DNA from: an archaeon
Lineage (GTDB): Archaea; Thermoproteota; Nitrososphaeria; Nitrososphaerales; CADDZS01
Direction of reading: 5' to 3'
DNA: 5,075 nucleotides
Assembly: GCA_021806865.1 (NCBI GenBank)
Contig: JAKAPU010000194.1
Coordinates: 1 to 5,075, forward strand
The translations under genes were made by a program, and so were the position numbers. Positions 1 through 4,644 of this stretch are shown here, piece after piece; positions within the stretch are counted from its first letter, which is position 1, and every line of letters begins with the position of its first letter. Below the pieces are notes generated by a model. The model was not told the origin of the DNA and made no database searches. It worked only from the letters and a program-made list of their open reading frames with translations.

Positions 1-175
1 CGCCAGGAAAATAGATCTTTGATAGAGCAGTCCCGCCCTTGAATGCTATTCTAGACGAGATGGAACTGAAAGCAATTCCGTATAGCAGCCAGCCCAGAGC
101 GTAGTCTTTCTCGACGAGATCGAGAGCCAGTCCGCGGTCTCTCGCAGTTCTCCTCAGTTCCTGCGCGGATATCAT
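1..175 (-). CDS. abiEii: AbiEii-type nucleotidyltransferase toxin, N-terminal 58 residues (3' end outside window)
   Basis: Reading leftwards from the ATG at 175-173 gives an open frame of 58 codons that runs off the window. The N-terminus contains 'LVEKDYALGWLLYGI' (residues 20-34) and 'FKGGTALSKIYFP' (45-57). Both are hallmarks of the AbiEii/DUF1814 toxin family; the second is the GG-T-L-K nucleotidyltransferase motif. Family knowledge: AbiEii proteins belong to the DNA polymerase beta-like fold and act as toxins in type IV toxin-antitoxin and phage abortive-infection systems. The downstream catalytic acidic residues lie beyond the window, so intactness cannot be judged. The ATG sits 4 nt after the abiEi stop codon, the usual antitoxin-toxin order and spacing for a co-transcribed, translationally coupled pair. 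Identification is firm despite the truncation, because both motifs and the neighbour agree. Confidence 0.9.
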   Translation of the reverse strand, partial: MISAQELRRTARDRGLALDLVEKDYALGWLLYGIAFSSISSRIAFKGGTALSKIYFPG

Positions 176-179
176 GCCA

Positions 180-1004
180 CTATGCGCTCCACTTTTCCGG
201 ATCTATCGAAGCGTTCACAAGAAGCTTCCAGCGTTCTCTGATCCTTCCCTTCTTTGGTAGGGCTGGATCGAATACCGAATAGCCGCTTGCAAGCTTGGAA
301 GCGGAAAGCAGACGAGAAAGGTCCTTGATGTTCAGTGTCTCTGCTATGTATCCGAGTCTCTTGAGAACTGCGCTGTTACCCAGTCTTCGCGAACAATCGA
401 CGAGACGATTGAAATCAATTTCCGCGTTGCGGCTTGCAAAATAGATTGCTTTGGCTACCTCTTCGACCCCTCCGGCGTGTTCAGGGTGATCCAGGCAGTC
501 TGCGATTGTTTTTTCCCGTGACGATATGTTGATCTTCCTTTTCTCTATCTCGACCTTCTCTACTGCAAATAATTTCCTCTTTGGTATTGTCACGAACTTG
601 AATTGCGTGTTCAGTATTCTTCTGGAATTCCTCGGTTTTGTGGTCGCTATGTAGACGGCTGGAGGCGTCTGATCTGTGAGGCCATAGTGGTTTAGGGCAC
701 TCCAGTATGCAATGTAATAAGGTTCTACCAAGAACGATCCAATGCTAAAGCTGTGAAGGGCGTATGCTTCGGAGCCCTTCTCCCCGGCTTCGAGAGGCGC
801 TATTGCGTAAACACCTCTCTTTATCTTCAGTAACCATTTCTTGCGCCTCAAGCTGTCCAGGATATTCTCTGGGTCCTTGACAAATCTCTTGATATCATTG
901 ACAGTAAACACCGACTTGCCTTCGTAGCTCAGGTTCGAGAGGATTTTGGATTCCCTGTCAGACAGCGAATGCCTATATTCCTTTAACGATGTCTGGTTGC
1001 CCAT
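180..1004 (-). CDS. abiEi: AbiEi-type antitoxin / transcriptional regulator
   Basis: This 274-residue protein has the two-part layout of AbiEi antitoxins. An N-terminal winged helix-turn-helix (about 18-70) ends in the wing-like 'LLKIKRGVYAIAP'. It is followed by the C-terminal antitoxin domain with the typical 'YYIAYWSALNHYGLTDQTP' (96-114) and 'REKTIADCLDHPEHAGG' (163-179) blocks, and a late 'GYSVFDPALP' (241-250). Family knowledge: AbiEi neutralises AbiEii without a stable protein complex (type IV) and represses its own operon by binding inverted repeats in the promoter. The ATG at 1004 is the only methionine in the protein, so it is the natural start, though a TATA-like stretch lies rather close upstream. 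The stop (182-180) is 4 nt from the abiEii start, so the two are surely one operon. The length is normal and there is no sign of damage. Confidence 0.93.
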   Translation of the reverse strand: MGNQTSLKEYRHSLSDRESKILSNLSYEGKSVFTVNDIKRFVKDPENILDSLRRKKWLLKIKRGVYAIAPLEAGEKGSEAYALHSFSIGSFLVEPYYIAYWSALNHYGLTDQTPPAVYIATTKPRNSRRILNTQFKFVTIPKRKLFAVEKVEIEKRKINISSREKTIADCLDHPEHAGGVEEVAKAIYFASRNAEIDFNRLVDCSRRLGNSAVLKRLGYIAETLNIKDLSRLLSASKLASGYSVFDPALPKKGRIRERWKLLVNASIDPEKWSA

Positions 1005-1016
1005 ACGGTTATCGTG

Positions 1017-1027
1017 AATATAATATA
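1017..1027 (-). promoter_or_regulatory. TATA-like box, candidate promoter of abiEi-abiEii
   Basis: On the minus strand the stretch TATATTATATT lies 13-23 nt upstream of the abiEi ATG. It is the only strong TATA-like sequence in front of this gene. Archaeal TATA boxes are normally centred about 26 nt before the transcript start, so this would place the start at or just inside the ATG. That implies a leaderless mRNA or a slightly different TATA register. The sequence is nearly symmetrical, so strand assignment rests on its position. Confidence 0.45.
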
Positions 1028-1036
1028 GGTGCAGTG

Positions 1037-1056
1037 CTTGATAAGGCTATCACAAG
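1037..1056. promoter_or_regulatory. Imperfect inverted repeat, candidate AbiEi operator
   Basis: TGATA (1039-1043) and TATCA (1048-1052) are perfect inverted arms around AGGC. The symmetry extends weakly outward to CTTG and CAAG with a 2-nt slip. It lies about 10 bp upstream of the abiEi TATA-like box, where bacterial AbiEi proteins bind inverted repeats to repress their operon. The role is inferred from position and family behaviour; arms this short can occur by chance. Confidence 0.3.
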
Positions 1057-1141
1057 ACACGCCGTGACTGATGTTCCCCTCTTTTGCTCGCGGCCAATCC
1101 AAAGTCACATCCCCGGCATTAAATAGACGCGATGAGGCGTG

Positions 1142-1149
1142 TTTTAAGT
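1142..1149 (+). promoter_or_regulatory. Archaeal TATA box of the first pilin gene
   Basis: TTTTAAGT is centred about 25 nt before the ATG at 1170, which predicts a transcript beginning at or within 1-2 nt of the start codon (leaderless). The same nine bases, GTTTTAAGT, recur in front of the surface-protein gene at 2321-2329, which supports a promoter element. A small inverted repeat ACGC-GATGAG-GCGT (1127-1140) abuts its upstream edge; its function is unknown. Confidence 0.6.
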
Positions 1150-1169
1150 AAAGCAATTTTCTTACGGAC

Positions 1170-1646
1170 ATGCTTAACAAACAATCTCTCTTGGAGCATA
1201 GAAAGACTCGGAAGCAAGCAGCGATCTCAAACGTCATCACGACCCTGATACTCATCGGGATCGGAGTCATAGCCGCAGCAGGAGTATACATCGTCTACAC
1301 AGGATACGCAGGTTCAGCATCTTCGAACCTCGTGGCATACATGACAAACGCTCAGGCAAACTACGCCACTTCTGCAGGAGGTGCGGTGGTCTCACTCACG
1401 ATCAAGAACAGCGGATCGGTTGCGATTACCGCCTCAAGCGTCTCTGTCGATGGCAAAGCGCTTGCAACGCAACCTACTTGGTCACCTAGCATTGGTTCCA
1501 GTTCACCGCTCGCCGCCGGCTCTTCAGCATCAGCAACATTCTCGGAAGGGGGGTGGTCGATAGGGGAGTCCCATGTGATCACGGTTCTAGTGACCGGATC
1601 TAATGGAGCAACCTACACCATAACCGAAACAATCACGGTCCAATAG
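1170..1646 (+). CDS. Archaeal type IV pilin-like protein (first copy)
   Basis: This 158-residue protein has a class III signal peptide. A basic leader (residues 1-16, with HRKTRKQ) precedes 'AAISNVITTLILIGIGVI' and a hydrophobic helix to about residue 43. The prepilin peptidase (PibD/FlaK type) would cut near A17/A18, leaving a mature protein starting AISN or ISNV. The remainder (about 50-158) is Ser/Thr/Ala/Gly-rich and beta-like, with 'SLTIKNSGSVAITASSVSVDG' between 75 and 95, and ends in a Thr-rich strand, as in archaeal pilins and archaellins. It probably forms or decorates a surface filament. After the predicted cleavage only K79 and K96 remain as lysines. It is preceded by a TATA box implying a leaderless mRNA, and the ATG start fits that. 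A related pilin lies at about 4645. Whether it is an adhesion pilin or an archaellin-like subunit cannot be decided, because no assembly genes are visible. Confidence 0.85.
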   Translation: MLNKQSLLEHRKTRKQAAISNVITTLILIGIGVIAAAGVYIVYTGYAGSASSNLVAYMTNAQANYATSAGGAVVSLTIKNSGSVAITASSVSVDGKALATQPTWSPSIGSSSPLAAGSSASATFSEGGWSIGESHVITVLVTGSNGATYTITETITVQ

Positions 1647-1672
1647 GACGGGAGAAGCCAAGACAAATAGGG

Positions 1673-2266
1673 ATGGGATCTGAAATTCCTTCTCTTCCAT
1701 CCCTCCTACTCTTTTTTCTTTTTCATTCACGATCTGTATTTGGAATGCTGTTACTCTCTATCGCTCTTTTTCTGCTGGTGTTCTTTGCTCTTGGATGGAT
1801 ATGGGGCGCGGGATACGAGCCAACCAATAGGTCCATTCGCAAGCAGTTGATGGGGTTGCTTGAACAGAGATTTCAATCGGGAGAAAGATTCGTCTTCTAC
1901 GATTTGGGTTCTGGATTCGGCGGTGTCCTGATGGATATCGCAGAAAGACTTCCTAACGCAATCTGCACTGGCATCGAAGCTGATTGGATAAAGTATGCAA
2001 TAGGAAGACGACGGATTCGGAAGCTTGGATACGGCGCTCGCGTAATGCTCGTCAAAGGCGATCTGCTCAAGCTATATTTCTCTGATGCAGATGTGCTGTA
2101 CATGTTCTTGTCGCCTTGGATATTGAAGAGGCAGGAATTCAGAGACCGAATGAGAGCGCTCAAACCTGGATGCCTGATTGTCTCGTACTCTCACAAAATT
2201 CCCGGACTGGATCCTGCCGCAGTCATTGGAAAGAATTTGTTCGTCTACTCCCGCATCACGTTCTGA
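1673..2266 (+). CDS. Membrane-anchored SAM-dependent methyltransferase, FAM173/ATPSCKMT-like
   Basis: This 197-residue protein has a hydrophobic N-terminus (9-19 and a clear membrane helix 25-46) followed by a class I methyltransferase domain. Visible motifs are 'GYEPTNRSI' (47-55), SAM-binding motif I 'YDLGSGFGG' (76-84), acidic motif II 'GIEAD' (100-104, E102), 'GDLLKLYFSDADVLYMFLSP' (129-148) and 'LKPGCLIVSYSHKIPG' (163-178). It ends with 'NLFVYSRITF'. The order anchor, Y-x-P-T, D-L/I-G-S-G, late proline motif and aromatic C-terminus resembles FAM173/ATPSCKMT lysine methyltransferases, so a protein-lysine substrate at the inner membrane face is a reasonable inference, not a proof. The basic segment after the helix predicts a cytosolic catalytic domain. 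It begins 26 nt after the pilin stop and may be co-transcribed. An alternative start is the ATG at 1745 (M25), which would leave a single clean membrane helix; a T-rich tract lies between the two starts. Confidence 0.75.
   Translation: MGSEIPSLPSLLLFFLFHSRSVFGMLLLSIALFLLVFFALGWIWGAGYEPTNRSIRKQLMGLLEQRFQSGERFVFYDLGSGFGGVLMDIAERLPNAICTGIEADWIKYAIGRRRIRKLGYGARVMLVKGDLLKLYFSDADVLYMFLSPWILKRQEFRDRMRALKPGCLIVSYSHKIPGLDPAAVIGKNLFVYSRITF
1712..1723 (+). terminator. Pyrimidine/T-rich tract, possible terminator of the pilin gene
   Basis: TTTTTTCTTTTT lies 66 nt after the pilin stop. Archaeal RNA polymerase often terminates at such oligo-T runs on the coding strand without a hairpin. It falls inside the methyltransferase frame if that begins at 1673, but upstream of it if the gene starts at 1745. 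It may simply encode the Leu/Phe-rich N-terminus, so its role is uncertain. Confidence 0.3.
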
Positions 2267-2285
2267 GTGAGGCTGGATGTCAGCA

Positions 2286-2317
2286 TTTTTGGTAGATGCA
2301 AATCTATCGCAATTTTT
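2286..2317 (+). terminator. Candidate terminator after the methyltransferase gene
   Basis: Two T5 runs (2286-2290 and 2313-2317) flank a small perfect hairpin, TAGAT-GCAA-ATCTA (2293-2306), within 50 nt of the methyltransferase stop and just before the next promoter. Oligo-T runs alone can terminate archaeal transcription. The 5-bp stem is weak and may be incidental. Confidence 0.45.
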
Positions 2318-2363
2318 GTCGTTTTAAGTTGGCGCGACTTCATTCGTTACGAAATCGATAGAT
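2302..2363. repeat. 8-bp inverted repeat bracketing the surface-protein promoter
   Basis: ATCTATCG (2302-2309) and CGATAGAT (2356-2363) are perfect reverse complements separated by 46 nt that contain the TATA-like box; the right arm runs into the ATG of the surface-protein gene. It could be a paired operator for a dimeric regulator, or chance. The distal arm would not be in the predicted short-leader transcript, so RNA pairing that masks the start codon is unlikely. Confidence 0.25.
2322..2329 (+). promoter_or_regulatory. Archaeal TATA box of the surface-protein gene
   Basis: TTTTAAGT is centred about 36 nt before the ATG at 2362, predicting a transcript start near 2351 and a leader of roughly 10 nt without a Shine-Dalgarno sequence. 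It is identical over nine bases (GTTTTAAGT, 2321-2329) to the box in front of the first pilin gene. The surface protein therefore probably has its own promoter, under similar basal control to the pilin. Confidence 0.55.
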
Positions 2364-4536
2364 GAACTCCACTAGGGCATTCAAACTTGGGATCGTGTGC
2401 ATGCTTCTTCTACCTGCGTTGATCTTACCCGAGGTGCCTCTTAGCGCATACTCCACCTCTCCTTCCGCCACTCTGACGATATATCCGCCTCCCGCAATTG
2501 CATCCGACAATCACCTCTACCCTTTCCTCGTCCAAGCTCAGAGCTCCACGGGAGCCCCACTTGACCTGAACGCGACAGTCTTTATCTCGTCATCTTCACG
2601 CGGAATCCTGAATCCGACTAGCTCCGAAGTGAATCTTGTTGACGGTCAGGGTGTCTTTTACGCGAATGCAACAAACGCGGGAAGCGTCAGGATATACGCA
2701 GGCGGTCAGGGCTTACTTCCGTCTTCGGTATCTGTTGAGGTCGCCAGCCCGGTTAGCGTCTCTCCATACACACTGAACATCGAGACTCTCCCTATAGCAG
2801 TAGAGGGAGAGCAAGTGCCCTTGATAATCGAATCTGAGAGTGCGGACGGCAATCCCTTCGCAAGCTCGCTTTCCTTTGAGCTCTCTTCATCTCTGTTAGG
2901 AGGCAACATCTCGAAGGCACCTTTGATGGAATCAGGATCTTTCCATGGAGGCTCTTACTCTATCGAGTACATGGATCTCCCGAGCAACGGTACGTGGGCA
3001 ATAAGCGCGTCGGGTGACTACTTCTCTCCAGGGAACCAATCATTCGTCAATGTCCTCAACCCTTCAGAGGAGCCAACCGCAGGCAATGGGGTGTACTCTC
3101 TACAAGCTTCCTATATTTCGAATGTTTCCGTAGGATCGACATTGCCAGTAATTATCTATCCAACAGACAACGGCATTCCCACGACCTCTGGCTTTCAACA
3201 ACTTTCTAGCACTAGTAGCGATCCGTCCGTCGCATCAGTAGTCGGCTCACCAATCCAAAGCGAGTACTACGAAATATTCTATGTTCAGGCCTCAAAGGTT
3301 GGGAGTGCAACGATAACGTTTCAGGAGCAAGGCTATCTTCCCGTAACCATCACTCTCAACTGCGTCACCTCCCAGCAGCCTTTCACGATCAGGGCATATG
3401 GTCCCTCGAGCTCCTACTCAAACCCCTCGCAGCTTCTCGAAGTTATCTCCACGCCCATAATGTTGTCGAATATCAGCCTGCCAATCCACTTCAGTCAAGC
3501 TAGCGCAGAAGTTACCTCGTCCAATTCGGGAGTTCCGGCGCAGGCTGTTTACTTTACCGATGGGTTCGCCGAGCTGAACATCACTTCGTTCATGCTTGGT
3601 TCCGCCACTTTCTTGGCACAGTCTGAAGGGATATATGCTTCCAACTTTTCGGCAGCGCTGCTATACACGCCTTTCACAGTAACAGTCCAGAGCAACGTTC
3701 CGAACGCAAATTTCACGATCCAGTCGGTGCAAAACAAAACCTATGTCGTAACAAATTCATCGGTTCGGCTCTCCGAGCCTTCAGTTGTCAGCGCACCTGA
3801 ATATCTCATCGCCAACAATGGGACAACGCAATACGAGTTCAGCTACTGGCTCGGTAGCTTTGGAAACTCGACGACGGACTACGTTCAGAGCACTTCGACG
3901 CTTTTTGCTTACTACACGAAGAACAGCTTTCTGACCACGTTGGGGACAAATCTTCCGATGCCCGTGGTCAACATGTCCGTTTCCTACTACGAGTCGAACA
4001 GCTACCCGTTGATCAACAAGACTGAGTCAGGTACATTTACTCTTGTTGCGCCACGTGGCCTCACAGTGTCGACCCCGGTGACTGTGCTGGGATCGGAGCA
4101 AGGTGCGCTCTATGTCTTGACGGGCTGGTCAGACGGGGTAGATGCCGCCACTAGGTTTGTCTCCGCTGGTTCGAACGTAACCGCCGAATACATGACGGAA
4201 TACATGGTTTCTGCAAACACGAGTTACGGACAGGTCATCAACGGCTCTGGCTATTTCAAAGCGGGCTCTGTTGCGGAGCTGAAGCTCGACACGACTACAG
4301 TGTCTTCAGGATTCCTCGTCTACAAGGTGTTTTCAGGCTGGAGGACACCGACCGGTTCTGTCACGAAGGCATCAAATCCTTACTTCATGACGGTTGATTC
4401 ACCCACGAAACTTACGGCAGTGTGGGTCGTGGATTATTCTCGGCTGATCATATTCATCGCCGCAATGGTGATGCTTGCTGCTGGTGGATTGTACGCAATT
4501 ATGGCATGGAGAAGAAGGAGGAGGCCTCTGTCATAG
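2362..4536 (+). CDS. Large membrane-anchored surface glycoprotein with Ig-like domains (adhesin or S-layer type)
   Basis: This 724-residue protein has a Sec signal peptide (hydrophobic 9-22, likely cut near A29), a long Ser/Thr/Asn-rich ectodomain, one C-terminal membrane helix (about 695-716) and a short RRRRR tail facing the cytosol. By periodicity, the ectodomain reads as about four Ig-like beta domains (roughly 36-128, 133-232, 245-335 and 340-435). A C-terminal region follows with three related repeats: 'YEFSYWLGS' to 'LFAYYTKNSF' (491-523), 'YVLTGWSDG' to 'VTAEYMTEYMV' (584-616) and 'YKVFSGWRT' to 'LTAVWVVDY' (654-692). These resemble InlB/Big-type repeats common in archaeal surface proteins. 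Nineteen N-X-S/T sequons lie outside the membrane, consistent with heavy N-glycosylation. The mature part has a single cysteine (C334), so there is no disulfide core. No catalytic motif is seen. Flanking pilins suggest a role in adhesion, filament anchoring or the cell envelope. The specific family is not recognised. Confidence 0.8.
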   Translation: MNSTRAFKLGIVCMLLLPALILPEVPLSAYSTSPSATLTIYPPPAIASDNHLYPFLVQAQSSTGAPLDLNATVFISSSSRGILNPTSSEVNLVDGQGVFYANATNAGSVRIYAGGQGLLPSSVSVEVASPVSVSPYTLNIETLPIAVEGEQVPLIIESESADGNPFASSLSFELSSSLLGGNISKAPLMESGSFHGGSYSIEYMDLPSNGTWAISASGDYFSPGNQSFVNVLNPSEEPTAGNGVYSLQASYISNVSVGSTLPVIIYPTDNGIPTTSGFQQLSSTSSDPSVASVVGSPIQSEYYEIFYVQASKVGSATITFQEQGYLPVTITLNCVTSQQPFTIRAYGPSSSYSNPSQLLEVISTPIMLSNISLPIHFSQASAEVTSSNSGVPAQAVYFTDGFAELNITSFMLGSATFLAQSEGIYASNFSAALLYTPFTVTVQSNVPNANFTIQSVQNKTYVVTNSSVRLSEPSVVSAPEYLIANNGTTQYEFSYWLGSFGNSTTDYVQSTSTLFAYYTKNSFLTTLGTNLPMPVVNMSVSYYESNSYPLINKTESGTFTLVAPRGLTVSTPVTVLGSEQGALYVLTGWSDGVDAATRFVSAGSNVTAEYMTEYMVSANTSYGQVINGSGYFKAGSVAELKLDTTTVSSGFLVYKVFSGWRTPTGSVTKASNPYFMTVDSPTKLTAVWVVDYSRLIIFIAAMVMLAAGGLYAIMAWRRRRRPLS

Positions 4537-4545
4537 AACTTCTTT

Positions 4546-4557
4546 CAAGTGTACTTG
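4546..4557. repeat. Short inverted repeat after the surface-protein gene
   Basis: CAAGT (4546-4550) and ACTTG (4553-4557) are perfect inverted arms around GT, 10 nt after the stop codon. The overlapping TTTCAAGT (4543-4550) differs by one base from the TTTTAAGT box of the two upstream promoters. It could therefore be a weak promoter for the second pilin, giving a leader of about 70 nt, or a small operator. Nothing else is evident in the gap 4537-4630. Confidence 0.2.
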
Positions 4558-4630
4558 TCATGTCCAATTTGTTGATCTGCGAACCTATGTCTGCTACTTC
4601 TGTCCGAGAAAGTTGGCTAGAATTTCCAAT

Positions 4631-4638
4631 GGAGTGAT
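4631..4638 (+). promoter_or_regulatory. Shine-Dalgarno sequence that sets the start of the second pilin
   Basis: GGAGTGAT matches the archaeal 16S anti-Shine-Dalgarno complement (GGAGGTGAT) except for one missing G. It ends 6 nt before the in-frame CTG at 4645, an ideal spacing. The nearby ATGs (4629 and 4637) are in the wrong frame and hit stop codons at once, so this site points to the CTG, or to an ATG at 4637 followed by a frameshift. Confidence 0.5.
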
Positions 4639-4644
4639 GAGAAG

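Noticed and set aside
1064..1108. GTGACT (1064-1069) and AGTCAC (1103-1108) inverted repeat in the divergent region
   Set aside because: The arms are six bases with a long loop and no symmetry beyond them; this is expected by chance in a region this size.
983..1291. Minus-strand open frame of 102 codons
   Set aside because: It overlaps the abiEi start, the divergent promoter region and the first pilin gene on the opposite strand, has no recognisable domain and no start signals.
1361..1582. Minus-strand and alternative plus-strand frames inside the first pilin
   Set aside because: They have low-complexity compositions typical of shadows of a Ser/Thr/Ala-rich gene and no start signals.
1897..2163. 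Minus-strand open frame of 88 codons inside the methyltransferase gene
   Set aside because: The plus-strand frame carries clear methyltransferase motifs over the same bases.
4422..4637. Plus-strand open frame of 71 codons overlapping the end of the surface protein and ending at the second pilin's ribosome binding site
   Set aside because: Its first half is the alternative frame of the surface protein's membrane anchor and the rest has no recognisable features. Its TGA overlaps the ATG at 4637, but that ATG opens only a three-codon frame.
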